From positions 24,960,001 through 25,024,000 of the forward strand of contig CM059583.1 in the NCBI GenBank assembly GCA_030407085.1: a stretch of DNA of 64,000 nucleotides. The letters run 5' to 3'. The notes under the pieces were generated by a model. That model was not told the DNA's origin and did not search any database. It saw only the letters and a list, made by a program, of their open reading frames with translations. The translations under genes were made by a program, and so were the position numbers. This DNA comes from Trichopria drosophilae (taxonomy: Eukaryota; Arthropoda; Insecta; Hymenoptera; Diapriidae). Below are positions 21,920-34,950 of this stretch, piece after piece (within the stretch, counting starts at the first letter, position 1; each line of letters starts with the position of its first letter).

Positions 21920-22100
21920 CTTCTTAAATGCCAAAGAATATTCTGGCTGGGTCTGGGCGATAATGCATCCACCTCTGGAAAATCAGTGGTAGACTTATCG
22001 GTGTAACCCACCGAATACTCGCTGATCCGTACCAGCAGGCAGCTACCTCCGCTAATTCAGATTTACATTAGAGGCTGCTACATCCTAGTTTCAGATTCGA
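21920..22100. other. GC-richer island of unknown nature in intron 1
   Basis: About 180 bp of balanced composition inside AT-rich DNA. The minus strand is open for about 50 codons with a coding-like peptide (SEYSVGYTDKSTTDFPEVDA), but I recognise no family. A weak inverted pair (GCAGCTACCTCCGCTAAT / ATTAGAGGCTGCTAC) lies at its right side. It may be a transposon fragment. Confidence 0.2.
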
Positions 22101-23610
22101 GTAATATCTCTTAGTAAATATAAAATCATTTTTAACGGTATTCACTTTGAATGCATTCACCACGATTCGACTTCGAACCAACTTTGCGCAATTTCAATTA
22201 GCTAAAGATTAATTTGCATTAGTACCTTCGAAATGAGGTTTTTAATCAAAAGTATTTTGACATGTTTTAAGAAAATTCGATTATTAGTAAAATGTTATTC
22301 AATTAGTCTGGTAACTTTTATCAAAGAGTGTTTAATTAGTTACTAAATTTTACTTTAAATAATTAACTTTTAGTTTTGAGTTTACTAAAATCATATCTTA
22401 TTACAGCTAATAAATTTCTATAAATTGCTAAAACAAAACTTCATGGTACTTTTGACTTGACGTCGCGTTAGTAAGCACCGTTTACGTCTCGCAGTTAGCA
22501 AAGCTGTTTTAAATTACTCGACTATATACTGGAGCATTCATTAATTATCTTTAATATAATCACTGCAAAACGCAAATTGTTTTTATCTGAAATTCTAGAG
22601 AGATACCAGACTACTCCATTTATACAGGTCTGCGTGTTTAGGGACGTTTGTTTATGTGACAAGGAAAAACATGGTATACACTCTCGTAGACCATTACATG
22701 TGGCAGTTGATTACAAATACTGGCATCGAATTTCAGCAGGTTTACGGCAGTAATGTTTACTGCCTTCGCAGTTGTAATTAGCATCCCGTAACGCACCGGT
22801 GCGCTGAAATACGTTAAATATAATGAAATTTAATCATAATTTTCCAACGCGCCAAGTGGTTAAACTCATTTGCATCGTTCAGTTATTAATATACGCTTAG
22901 TGTTATTAATGACATTATCGTTACAATCAACATTATCAACGTCGTTATCGTTTACGCGATCGGTCATTAACATTTGTCCTGAATATAAAAAAAAAACACT
23001 AAAAACAAATATTGTTCTAAATAATTTAAATTTTAAGTAATTTTTCTTCTGCACAATTTTCAATCATTTAATTCACGATTTAGTCGTTACGGTTTATTTC
23101 AAAATTACATTATACTAAAATGAATATTCGTTTTTTTAAATTCCATTAAACAATATCGCAAAATCATCCAGCAATGATGACTTTTAAAATAGCACGGATA
23201 ATAATTAAGATAAGCAGACGACAAAAGTTACATTTAATAACATTTTACGACCGTTGCTTATTTACGAAAATATTCCCTAACCTACAACCTTAACGATAAT
23301 TAATTATGATAGGAATCTTCCTCGGTAAAATGCTAACAACGGTATTGCGAGGGAAGGGAAAAAAATATCGAACAAAGATTAACTCGCGAGATTTATCGCT
23401 AATGACTTCCCTAATACAAAAATTTCCGATTTAATCCTAACACTGTACATTACATCTACTTCCGTTTCAATTAATTTCATTTTTTCTTTTAAATTTTGTT
23501 ATTATATTTACTAAAAAAGACGTTCTTTATGCATAAAAGTATAATTTCCTGAATTCAAAACATTGATTGAAATACACGAAAGTAAATTATTAGATTGAGA
23601 CTTGTCTAAA

Positions 23611-23969
23611 GTAGGGTTGTAAAATAGTTCACCAACAAAGTAGGAATTTTCGGTAAAAAAACGTAAATTAAAAATGTCTGAATGAATTTTGGACAAAATT
23701 CAGACTATTTAAGGATAATTCTACTTTCTATATACGAAATCTTACTGACTACCAAAGAAGTTAATTAAAAATTGAACGAGATTTTTTGGAAATAAACTCA
23801 CCCATTTCCAATAATTCTTGTTCAATTCCTAATTAATTTCTTTGGCATTCAGTAATTAGAATTACCTTTACGGAACTCGAATTTTGAAAAATTGAATCAG
23901 ACATTTTTAATTTATGTATTTCACCTTAAATTCCTACCTTATCGATGGACTACTTTAGAAACCCCTTAA
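23611..23969. mobile_element. TTAA-flanked MITE, copy 1
   Basis: The right end reads CTACTTTAGAAACCCC followed by TTAA (23966-23969). The left end is diverged (GTAGGGTTGTAAAATAGTTC) and leads into AAGTAGGAATTTTC, matching CCTACCTT of the right end in inverse. The interior shares AATGTCTGAATGAATTTT, GGATAATTCTACTTTCTATAT and a TTCAATTCCTAATTAATTT block with the copy at 57202. TTAA flanks are the hallmark of piggyBac-type insertion. Confidence 0.65.
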
Positions 23970-24049
23970 AAAGTCTCTGGACTTTAGGTTAAAGTAAAGA
24001 AATATGAGTAATGATTAAAAATCATCCATTTTCGAATTTTTTAATCTCA

Positions 24050-24138
24050 CAATTTTGAAAAATTGAATCAGTCATTTTCAAATTACCTTTTTTTTACGTA
24101 ATATCCTACTTTATCAACAAGGAACTTTAGAACATCCT
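24050..24138. mobile_element. Right-end fragment of the TTAA MITE family
   Basis: TTTTGAAAAATTGAATCAGTCA, then a T run, TATCCTACTTTATCAACAAG and GAACTTTAGAACATCC repeat the right end of the neighbouring copy. It is followed by CCTAACCTAACCTAA. Confidence 0.45.
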
Positions 24139-25469
24139 AACCTAACCTAATCTAAGAAAAGAAATTTGTCAATCTTTATCAAAGATTTCTTTGATTTTCA
24201 CACCAGGATATTTAGTGAGAAAGATTACGATAAAACATTCTCTTAATTTAAACAATTTTTTAAGTGATTTTTACTAGTAAGAGATAAATTTACTAGTCAA
24301 ATATAACTAATAACAATCGACTGACATTCCCTCTATAAATATTTGACTAATTCAAATTTCTAATTGACAAGACACACTAAAAAGCATAAAAATAGATTCC
24401 CCAAACAAAATGGCACCGGAAAACCAATAACAATAAAATTACACGAGATTAAGCGATTTTTAATCGTGACAAATTCAAGGAAAGCGCTCGCATTCCTCGC
24501 TCAATTGCGATCCTTGGTGCAGATGGATATGAAAATAACCTTGAATACGAATCGGCATAAAGAATATCTTTCGTTGAAATTTTAACGGTGTTAAATATCT
24601 CGTCGTTTTACATTCACGTTGTTTCAAGTGCATTTTAAAATAAAACACACTTTAAAATATCTGAATACTAAATAAACAAGGAACTTCCATTGTACTCTTG
24701 TACTTAAATATGCTTATAAAATTTCACTAGCTCTACTGTGATCTACATCGATGTATCGATCATCAATTGCATGTGATCAATAAGTTCGAAAGTGGTTACA
24801 AGAACTAATAAGTATGATCTGATGTTGAAATCTTTCTCATACAGATTTTTTAAACCTCAATAAAAATAATATAGTAAAAAAAAAGAGTTTTTAAAGTATT
24901 TTAGTGCATGGAAAGAAAGAGAAATAGTATAAACAATAAAAAAAATAGTCGAATTAACTTCTTATTCATTCTTATTATTAAATTCTTTCCGCCAACTATT
25001 ATTATCTTAGTTATTTTTTTATTTTCGTTATGTTTACTGTTTTATCTACGAGTATTATTTTTAGAGGATTTAAAAAGAATGTCCAGAAATTTAAATCTTA
25101 AAAATATGTATAAACGCTTGACTAAATTAAAAAAGAAAAGTATTAAAAAAGTTCTTCCAGTTTCCTCTCAACGTTGAAGCCCTTCACGAAAATACATGTA
25201 AATTAAAATGACAAAAAAAAAACAAATTTTCAAGTTGACAATTTTAAAATTACATTACCAAAAAAAGGAACTTTATCGCGTACTTCAATCTTAGAAACAA
25301 AATAACATAATTAATCTTCCTAACGAAAAAATGTTTTATTTTTTAAATATTAGGTTTAAACGGATCCCTAAAAAAATGAATCATGAATTGTTTGCGTTAA
25401 ATTACATTAGGTTTGTATACATTAAGCTTTTGACCTATATTTGACTTTTATCGTACCTAGAAATGTTTT
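24139..25469. other. Intron 1 stretch without recognisable features
   Basis: AT-rich DNA. A frame at 24908-25177 would encode a hydrophobic stretch with lysines, but its composition mirrors the local base bias and no start context or domain supports it. Confidence 0.4.
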
Positions 25470-25710
25470 CTACGCGACCTCTATTTATGTAAACAACGTA
25501 CAACTGATATTCACCTTGAAAATGATCATGAATTATTTGGATCATCATTTGTTATTATTTCACCTATCATTGACCATCAAGTGACCTTCAATTATCTAGT
25601 ACATGACCTCTGCGCCCCTGTGCATATTATCAACATACCTTGACCTTGAAATTACCACGAATTATTCAAGTTATTATGCTATGTTATGTTAGGTTAGGTT
25701 AGATCTGAAT
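25470..25710. repeat. Two-copy degenerate tandem repeat, period about 128 bp
   Basis: GACCTCT at 25476 and 25604 start two similar units. Each continues with ACCTTGAAAAT/ACCTTGAAATT, CATGAATTATT/CACGAATTATT and a TTGTTAT/TATGTTAT end. The second unit runs into GTTAGGTTAGGTTAG, a telomere-like run. Confidence 0.5.
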
Positions 25711-26376
25711 TCGTTATGTTTATATTTATTATATTTATGAAAACAAAATTGTTTAGTACTGTTTTTCCAAAAAACTATTGAAATTTCAACAATCTGAAAG
25801 CACCGGCATGTAGATTTTTGCCAATAAATCGCGTTAGAAGCAGAACCAATATAAATTTTAATTAATCAAGGCGCCTCCGAAGGAATTCCCTCAACGGAAA
25901 AGGCGAATTTTTAACGAGATCGAGAAAGAAAGAAAAGCGAACGTGGGTATATAGTCGGCAACATAAATCTGGTCGCGATGGGGGAGGAGAAAATTAAACG
26001 CGAAACGAATTTATCTATCTTCCGGAAGAGAGTACGTGCGCATGCGTGATTTCCATTTTTAATGCTCCAACGTGCCAGGAGTCTTGCAATAAGTGCGAGA
26101 GAGACTTTTGGCGATCTCCTTACTCGTCAGGGGCGAAAATATATTTCATTAGAAAAATCCAAATTGAGAATTTTTTTAGCGCCCTCGTGGCACTTTTCGC
26201 GACGATAATGATATCAGACTTGGGCGTTACATTAATTTCGAAAGAGAACATGTTTTTCTTACATCTGGCGGAAATAATCAAATTTTCAAATTTATATATT
26301 GTATTTTTTGTAAAAGAAATTCATCTTTTAATATTTTTAAAAACTTCGAATAGGACATTCGTATACCTGACAGTAA

Positions 26377-26589
26377 TACACTGAAGAAAAAATTTAGTTT
26401 AGGAAACTAAACGTGTAGTTGCCGAATGGGAACTAAATATTTGGTTAAACGGACTAAAATGTAGTTAATCTGACATTGATTTTGTTAGTTTTACTAAATA
26501 AAGCTTAAAAATGACTAGCTTTTATTTAATTCCCACTGGGTAACTACATACCCGTTTAGTCATCTGGACTAAATTTTTTGTTCTGTACA
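26377..26589. mobile_element. MITE with CACTGAAGAAAAAATTTAG ends
   Basis: The left end TACACTGAAGAAAAAATTTAG is inverted at the right as CTAAATTTTTTGTTCTGTACA. Inner inverted pairs include AAACGTGTAGTTGCC / GGTAACTACATACCCGTTT and GAATGGGAACTAAAT / ATTTAATTCCCACTGG. Related ends recur at about 27394, 27728 and 34046. Confidence 0.65.
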
Positions 26590-27393
26590 GAGAAATTGTT
26601 GAAAAAAATTAACAACATTCACAAACTAAAATATTAATATTTTCCTATTAGGTCCTTAATTTTATTAACAGTAATTTTTACTAATTAATAATAAATCTGT
26701 AAAAAATCTGTTTTTAAATTACTTGGAAACAATGCATTTTCAAGTAAAATAAATATTGTAATTGTAAATCTTCATTTACATGGAATAAATGATCGAGCTG
26801 TTTGGAAAATTTGTATTAATTTACGAAACTATTTCTAAATTTAATTAAATCAATGATTCAAAGAATTCAAAGATTAAACTAGATTAGAGTGACTCACCTC
26901 CAAAAAGTGATAAAATTTAATTTGCAAAATTACCAAAAACTAAATGAAACAAATGCATTAATGATAAAATACTAAAAATAGTTACACCAGTACTATGAAG
27001 AATGAAAATTAAAAGTAAATTAGTAATGAGATTCCATTGTATTAAAATCCAGTGTAATTAATTATATTATTAAAACAACATCCACGTGAACTAATTTTTC
27101 ATGAACATGCATCACTAATTTTTACTTTAAATCTGAATGATTAAAAAATTACTTATTGAAAAACGAAAAGTTGGTCACTGTTTCAATCAGTAATCATTTT
27201 TATTAATAAATAATGAAAACTAGGAATTTATTACTAATTCTAAAAACAAGAAAACTAAATTTCTATTCTTAGATTAGTCAAATTTTATTAACTTTGTTTT
27301 ATTTTCCAGTTAAAAATCATAGTAATCCATTTTTCATTTTAGATTAGAGTGTTTTAACTAATTTAGTACTTCATTTAGTACTTTCATTATAGT

Positions 27394-28200
27394 ACACTGA
27401 ACAAGAACATCTATTAATATTACTAAATTAGCTAGTTACCCAGTTGGAACTAAATATTTAATAATATTTAACACACGAAGTTTCAGTTGAACTAATACTT
27501 CTCTAAATCTAAATTAGCTGAAAACTACTAATCCAAAATGAAAAGTTGATTACTATGGATTAGTAATTTTTTTTACTAAAAAATAGTAAAAAAACTACTA
27601 ATTCATTAATAAAAATCTACTACTTAACAGTTAAACTTAAATATTTTTGTTTATTAGTTATTAAAATATTTTGATTTTGACTAATTCAGATTTAGAGAGT
27701 AACAAAAAAAGTTGCTTTCTTTACGATACATTGAACAAGAACTTACATTAAAATTACCAAATTAGTTAGTTCCACAGAGGGAATTAAATATTTAATAATA
27801 GTTAATAGACTAAGTTTTAATTGTATTAACTACTCTTTAAATCTAAATTAGCTGAAAGTTACTAATCGAAAATGAAAAGTAATTAGTCGTTTTTGTTTTG
27901 TTACTAGAAACAAGTGAAAAACTACTAATTTATTAATAAAAATCTACTATTTAACAGTTAAACTTAAATATTTTTGTTTGTAATTAAAATTAGTAATATA
28001 TTGTTAGTTTTTCATTATTTATTACTAAAAATAATCACTAATTGAATTAACAATCAACTTGTCATTTATTAATTAATAATTTTCAACTAATTTTCACATT
28101 TAGAGAGTTAATCTCTATTCAACAACACAAATTCATGAAAATAACTTAATATTTAATTTCTATTAATTAACTACCCCTTTAGTTACCCTAACTAAATTGT
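27394..28200. repeat. Related MITE copies, about 334 bp apart
   Basis: Two similar blocks begin with TACACTGAACAAGAAC (about 27394) and TACATTGAACAAGAAC (about 27728). Each continues with a TTAGTTA/TAGCTAGTTAC segment, GGAACTAAATATTTAATAA / GGAATTAAATATTTAATAA, and AAATCTAAATTAGCTGAAA. They belong to the family at 26377-26589 but are decayed, and right boundaries are unclear. Confidence 0.5.
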
Positions 28201-28339
28201 AAAATATTAACAACTCAAATATTAAACCATTCTAAATTGCAATTTTTTTATAATAAACACTAAAATTAGCTTTCAAAATTAATTTTTCCGAAAAAACAAC
28301 TTTCACCGGTTATTAATTTAAAAAAAGCGTTCAAAAATA

Positions 28340-29660
28340 CAGACTCTATGCTCATTTCGTGAAATTTAGAGGGCGGCTTTGAGCGTTACTTACAAACGGT
28401 CGCGGCCTGAACAGATGTGAAGAGACGGCTGCAAACATGGCGGGGAAAACACGCCATGGGGAAAGTAAAGATTATGTTTTGTATGGCGACGCAATTTTGT
28501 TTTCGTTATTCCGCTTGTAGCGTCTTTTTCTATATTTTTCCTTCAAATTTACAATTCAATACGAAAAAAACAATTTTTCTACTATATTACATACAAAAAA
28601 CAAAAAATCAAATGTTTTTTTTCCATTTCTCGACTACATTACATACAAAAATAAAAAATTAAATGTTTTTATCGATTTTTCAACAAATTTCGTTAAAATA
28701 TCTCTTTTATTTAACGTCAAAAATTTATTAAAATCTTTACTTAACTTGACAAAACAAAATATAACAAATTAGTCAAAATAAAAAGTATATTTCATTTTTT
28801 TTAACAAAAATCATTTAAAAAATTGACAATTCACCTTTACATCGTTAAATTTTTTATAAAAATTCCTTAAAATTCCAAAGAAAATATTAAAAAATTGACA
28901 TTTCACCTTCACATCGTTCAATTATTACAAAAATTCCTTAAAATTCCACAAAAAAACAAAATTTGTTTGAAAAAAAATTAAAAGACGCCATAAGAAAACC
29001 AAACTCCAAATTTCGAAAAATTCAAACCCTTCAACCTATTCCAAGCGTCTGAAAAAATCAGCTGTCACAAAACTTTGACAAAAAATATACATACCAAAAA
29101 CTTCAAGAAGCGTCGAGGAAAGCGCGCCAAAAAATCTCAGCCGGAAATGGCGGTTATCGCCGTCGATTTTAATTCGTACAATTAAGTCAGAAAAAAAAGT
29201 CGATGGACTACAAAAAAAAAGAAGCAAATCACACGCGGACGACAGGCGAATCGAAGGAACGCCGAAAAAAATCTGGTAATTGCTCGTTCGGATCCGAAGG
29301 TTCTTCTCCACGTGTGTGTCGGTTCGTTCTGTCGGTCCTGTCCGGTCCGGTCCACTTCCTCGTATAGCTGTCCGAAACTTTCGAGGAACCCAACACGCGG
29401 TAATTTCGATGGAATGTTTCCCCACCAACAACACAAACAAAAAAAAAAGGAAGCAACCTCACGGTCTCAGGTAAACGAGAGGAACCAAAAATCAACCGAT
29501 TCGTCCTATAACAGAGGACCGAAGCTCCTCAGGTATTTTTCGAAAACACCCCTACTCCCCAAAAACTAACCCCCGCACGACCCCCGCCGTTTTTATTTTT
29601 GGGAAAACTCGAGAAATTTCGAGGTGGAGGTGGTACACCGGAAAAACGATGACGTGGCCG
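28340..29660. promoter_or_regulatory. GC-richer island in Dsp1 intron 1
   Basis: Two balanced-composition patches (28340-28480 and 29030-29660) break the AT-rich intron. The first has a GTAAGT donor on the minus strand (TTT|GTAAGTAACG, near 28390). The second contains a CGGTCC/GGTCCTGTCC repeat (29330-29355) that opens several overlapping frames on both strands, none with recognisable protein features. Possible alternative first-exon or enhancer region. Confidence 0.25.
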
Positions 29661-30194
29661 TCGCTCATTGCGAACGGCTTTTCGCTATTTTAGAAATTTC
29701 CTATTCGTCAAAATTATTATTTTGTTTGTTTGTGAATGTTAAATATAAAGTTTAAATAGTTTAACATTTTTCAAATTTTCATTTTTATTCCGATTCAATA
29801 TTTTAAATTTGTTGAAAAAGTTTATTATTATTTAACTGTTTAATACTTTCATTAAATTTTTTTTTTGTGTTTGGTATATTTTCATTTATTTATTTAATAT
29901 TTTGTAACATTTATTCATTTTGAATGATGATTTTTTAATGGAGGTAACAATAAACTTTCATTTTCATGTATATTTATAACATCTGAAAGAAATGGAAAAA
30001 AAATGCTTCATTTTTTATTATTCCACTCAAATTTTTTTTGAAAAGAAACAAACAAAAAATCAAAATTGTTGGAATTTTTCATTGTAACCGTTGAGAATAA
30101 TTGTTGTATTTAAATTCCAGACAGTTTAAAATGTCAACAATTTTAGTAACAAATTAGTCAAATTGTATCTACTATAATATGAGACGAATTTTTA

Positions 30195-30660
30195 TGATAA
30201 GTAACAATTTTGTTTAGTTTCTTTAAAATGGCAAATCTACAAGTTTTGTTACAATGGCTACTTTTTAAACATTTTTGTACTATTAATTAAATTTCATTCA
30301 CTTTTCAAAGAAAATAAAGTATACTGGCCAAAACATGATTACTATTTGTAATAATTGATCAAACAGTTACTAACTATTTAAATTTATGATAAAATGTCAG
30401 AATGTTTACTAAGAAATTAATCAAACAAAACTTATATGTGCATATAATAAATGAGTAAGTTAACGTCTTTTAGTTACTTTAAAATAACAACTGCATCTTT
30501 TTGCTAGAATGGCTATTTTTTAAATATTTTTATACTAGTAATCAACTAAATTTCTTTCACTTTTCCATAAAAATGTAGCACATTAGCCAAAACACGATTA
30601 CTATTTGTAATATTTCATTAAACAAATACTAATTATTCAATTATACAAATTACAAATAGT
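30195..30660 (+). repeat. Diverged tandem duplication, period about 259 bp
   Basis: Two blocks share the order GATAAGTAA/AATGAGTAAG, TTAGTT.CTTTAAAAT, AATGGCTA.TTTTTAAA, CTTTTC.A and GGCCAAAACATGATTACTATTTG / AGCCAAAACACGATTACTATTTG (at about 30325 and 30584). They are about 75-80% alike by eye. Confidence 0.55.
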
Positions 30661-31779
30661 AGGAATTGCAGTAATTTCCATGACTAAAAAGTAAAAAATA
30701 AATATGTAACTTATATCTTCATTTTTATATACTTTTTAAAATATGACTGTAGAAAGTTGATTATGAAGGAGAAAATCAAAAATATCTGATATTTTCAGAA
30801 ATATTTGTTCAAAAGTCCACTTTGCAATAAATTTTACAAGGAATTTTGAAAAACTGTAATCGTTTATCAAAATATAAAAAAATTGTTATTGTACATTGTT
30901 AATCTCTGATGAAAACGACTAACGAGTTACTAAAATTATTATATTAAAAATTCTTAACTGAAAATTTACACATTTTCTTAGTGTCGTCTGTCTTGTAAAT
31001 TACAAAAATTTGTTCTAAAAACATTTTAATCTGAAAATTGTTTCTGCTGTAATATAATATCCTAATGATTTTATCTTTTATGGTTTGTTACAATAAGATT
31101 TTAAAGTTTGGCACAAATTTGTTACACAATTTAGTATACTTTAATTTTGTTATAAAATGCAAAAGTAATAATCAAACAAATAATAACAGGCAAACCAAAA
31201 TAATGTCCAGTTTAGCAAGAACTGTTTTATTTGTACTTGATTACTGAACAACATTTTCTTATCTTTTCACGCAACATCAAAATGCCAAATTTATTTTCTT
31301 AATTACTGTTAAAAATACCTACTAATAAACAATGGTCCTATAACCTAACTTGACCTAAGTTTAAAAAAAAAACAGTCCAGATTTTCTATAAATTCGTTGT
31401 TTTACGATTATTTCTAACTAAAATAAAATTATAATTACTTAAGCAGTTAAATGAGTAGTTACTTAATTACTGACTTATTAAGCTATTATTATTATTGTTA
31501 ATTGCTGTAACTAAGTATTTACTAAAATTAAGAATTTTTCATTATCAACGAATATTTTGCAGTAATTTTTTTGTGCTATTCCTTTCCGGGAAGTACTGTT
31601 TTCAGTTACAATTAGGCTTAGTGTTAGATTTAGTTTTCATTTTAATTGTGCACTTATCATCTGTACTGTTTCATTACCATTTTGTACACTGCCATTCATA
31701 ACCAGTATCTAACAAAAGTTCTCAAAGTAAAATATTAACAATGTATAACGTTTACGAACAATTTCCATTAAAAAAAAAA

Positions 31780-32200
31780 AAACCCAAAATCTATTAACCA
31801 CCTCGAACTGTTTAAATGACAACCTCAAAAATTAGTCAAAAATGTTCCATTTTGAAAGATGAATCACATTTTCAGAACTTGAAACCCTAAAAAATGGTCA
31901 TAAAACCCCAAAAATTCCTTAAAAACCTTGAATCCCAAAATCTATCAACAGCCTCGAACCGTTTCAAAAAAATAGCTCAAAAATTGCACAAAAATTTTGA
32001 ATTTTTCAAAATGTATGACATTTTCACCACTCGAAACCCTAAAAAAATGATCATTACACCCCAAAGTTTCTTTAATAACCTTAAAAACCAAAATCCATCA
32101 ACGACCTCGAAAAATTCCAAAGGACTACCTGAAAAATTGACTAAAAATTTTGGATTTTCATCGCATTTTCACTACTCGCAGCTCCAAAAAAATGGAAAAC
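31780..32200 (+). repeat. Tandem repeat, three units of about 145-152 bp
   Basis: GAAACCCTAAAAAATGG recurs at 31881 and 32033 and in a diverged form at 32178. Between them CCCAAAATCTATCAAC...CTCGAA, AAAAATT..TCAAAAATTTTG and CATTTTCACCACTCG repeat in the same order. The open frame at 31894-32502 is kept by this periodicity and is not a credible gene. Confidence 0.7.
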
Positions 32201-32209
32201 AAAATGATT

Positions 32210-32495
32210 ACAAAGGCCTGGCTTCGCTTTGGACTTTCGCGGAATTCTCGGGCACAGTGCCGTACGTAGATTGGATATTTTGCAGCGCGCGCGTTCGCCT
32301 TTCTAAAGGGCCTGCAGCTCTGGCCAGCGTTTTTATCCGATATGAACATAACAAAGCAACATCTCGTTTTAAAGAACCCGCTTTAAAGTCTTGTGTCCGA
32401 CGAGGAGGACGGCAAAAAGTCGTCGATTTATCTACCTCCTCGTCGTTATTTATAACAAGTACTTTCCTAGGCGCCTTTCTCACAGTTTTCATCGC
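32210..32495. other. GC-richer island, unassigned
   Basis: Balanced-composition sequence with open frames on both strands (for example a minus-strand peptide containing STTFCRPPRRTQDF). No family is recognised and there is no obvious splice context. Candidate intronic regulatory block. Confidence 0.2.
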
Positions 32496-33179
32496 AAAAT
32501 AATCCCACGCAAAAACAGATTTCTATAAATAATTTTCAAAAATTCTGAAATATGTTGCCGAGAATGTTTTGATAAGAAAACATTTTCTCTGTTATATCGT
32601 ACTAGACGTTCATGAATGTTCAAACAAACGAAATAGATATTATTCTTCAAGTATTACTTTTGTAATTAAAATTAAATAAGTAAATTAGCAAGACAAATTA
32701 ACAAATTTACTTAACAATTAAGTACTTGATATATAAAGTAGTAATAACAATAATTGAGTAATATTTTACTCAATTAGAGTTCGATAGTTCAAATAAAAAC
32801 TTTGTGTATTTGAACTTTCAGGCAAATAATTGTATTTACGTAGTCAAAATAAAATTTTACAACATTTTAAAAGAGAACGTTGAAACGGAGTAATTTTTAA
32901 TTAATAAGAACAAACTATTTACAAAAAAAAAAACGATCTTGATTGACGAGTCTAAAAGAACTGGTTTTCTTTCATTCATTTTATTATTATTTTCACCACA
33001 TTTTTGGCTTCGAATACTATTTTTCTTATAAAACATGATTATGTATCGTTTTTATTTAAATATTCGTTTAAAATTACTAAATCAGTTGTAAAGTGAACAT
33101 TTTTTAGTAGTTTTGTGTCTAGTTTTACTACAAAATTGGACAAATTTATATTTATGTTTGATAATTGTAAATTAAATTG

Positions 33180-33240
33180 TATATATATATATATTAAGAA
33201 CCAATTAGTTAGGCCTATAAATAAATAAATAAATAAGTAA
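33180..33240. repeat. Microsatellites (AT)n and (AAAT)n
   Basis: A run of alternating AT ends at about 33194, and AAATAAATAAATAAATAAGTAA lies at 33217-33240. Confidence 0.85.
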
Positions 33241-34045
33241 AATACACTAAAATTATGACAAATTTTAATATTTTTGTAATAAATTTGAAAACATTTTATT
33301 GTAGAATCTGAAATAATCGACATAAAATCCTCATTTTACTATTTTAATAACTTTTTTAACATGAAGTCTTTAGTATAGTATGAAATAATAAGAGTAATCT
33401 GTAAAACAGTCTTAAAAAAATATTTTTTCAACTATGTTCCAGTAAAATTAAGTATCGAATAAAAATCTCCAATTCTAGTAATTTTTCGACGCAAAAACAT
33501 GTCTATAAATTTAAAATCCTAGAGGACCGAAAATTGATAGATTTAATTAAAATTCTCATTATTTCCTTTCAAAAATGAATAATTCGACTCAATATATTGA
33601 AAAATACCATCAAATTTTTAAAAACTTGTTATTCAACAAATTAATCCATTTTTGTAAATTCATTACACAAAATATTACAAAAATGGATTTGAAATTACAG
33701 AGTAATATAATTTTTAAAAATGTATTAAATAGTTAAAAACAAAAACCGATCTTTTCCCTGATTATTTCCATTACTTTTTCGAATTTGAAAGATATTTTAC
33801 CAATAATTTCGATTTAATTAATTACTATTAAGAATTATTCATATTTTTATTCGTATATTTTATGTATTTTCGTATATTTTTTAATTCTTTCGCTGTTTAA
33901 TCACGAAATATTAAATTTTTACTTATTCCTGTTTAAATTACTACTTATTACTGTTAGTTTAATTTCAATTTACTTCTAGGTATTTTAAAAATGTTTACAG
34001 ATTAATTAGCATTCTACTATACTTTATATACACCGAGTGATATTT

Positions 34046-34262
34046 TACACTGAGAAAAAATATAGTAACATTGACTAAATAGGTAGTTTCCAGTTAGAAA
34101 CCTAATATTTAGTAATTACAACTACATTTTAGTTGAATCGACCAAGTATTTTTCTATTGGTATTAAAGTTCAGTTGGAGAAACTAATATGCAATTGAATT
34201 AACTAAATATTTAAGTCCTAATCAACAACTACAGTCAATATTACTAAATTTCAGTATATAGT
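34046..34262. mobile_element. Decayed MITE of the CACTGA family
   Basis: Left TTTTACACTGAGAAAAAATA and ATAGTAACATTGACTAAATAG; right AGTCAATATTACTAAATTTC AGTATATA in inverse. The interior is rich in TTTAGTT/AACTAAA words as in the 26377 element. Inverted identity is only moderate. Confidence 0.5.
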
Positions 34263-34639
34263 AAATAATACTATACCGACGAGAATTTCAAGAGCATATC
34301 CGAATTTTTCTTAAAATTTAGTATCATTTTAATAAACTTTCCTATTCTTTTGTTACACAGTATAAAAAATTACTATTTAAAGACCAAAATGTCCTAAAAT
34401 CATAGTATAAACCGGTAATTAGAAGAGTAAAATTTTCTTTACTTCTATTCTATTATTTATCTGTTAGACTTACAACTAACATTTAAATCCGTTACAAAAA
34501 CACTAATATTTTCTGAAATTAAACAATAATAAACACGAACATTTCAACATAATTTCCTAATTAAAACCTCATTTAATAAACCTCGTTAATAAAACCTTCC
34601 CACCCCTCTCAATTATTATTATTTACATCAGGTCAAAAA

Positions 34640-34950
34640 ACTCACCTTCCGAATAGACGATGTGGAATGAAACTCGAGGAAATTATAAAAAAAAATCAAA
34701 TAAAACTTTTAATATTGAGCACGACAAAATGCCGAATATTCTAGTGGCCTCGACTAAAAAAGGGACCCTCCTCTCTATACCTGCCGTTCAGCTACGAAAG
34801 CAACCTCGGGGGCCATTACCAACGTTTAAAAACTTAATTTTGTGCCTGGCATAGTCGAGAAAATCCATAAACATAGGCCTTTTTTGCCTGGCGCGTCCCT
34901 CCGATCTCAGTCAAAACGCCGTTTAAATCTGGTAAATTTCCTCTCATTAA
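34640..34950 (-). promoter_or_regulatory. Possible alternative first exon of Dsp1
   Basis: On the minus strand TTCGGAAG|GTGAGTTTTT (exon end 34646, GT at 34645-34644) is a near-consensus donor at the end of a GC-richer 300-bp patch in intron 1. An exon ending here would splice to exon 2 at 19040, and translation could begin at Met-233 there to give a 200-aa HMGB. Donor match and position are seen; use is inferred. Confidence 0.3.

Noticed and set aside
24139..24160. Interstitial telomere array (CCTAACCTAACCTAA; also TTAGGTTAGG near 25690 and AACCTAACCTAAC at 41464)
   Set aside because: Only two or three units each; such short runs are common in insect genomes and are not evidence of a telomere or fusion point.
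26881..26905. GGAG|GTGAGTC donor on the Dsp1 strand at 26898
   Set aside because: Good donor match, but the upstream sequence is repeat-rich AT DNA with no sign of an exon or promoter.
31894..32502. 202-codon plus-strand frame
   Set aside because: Most of it lies in a three-unit tandem repeat whose period happens to keep the frame open; the remainder is in a GC-richer patch with frames on both strands.
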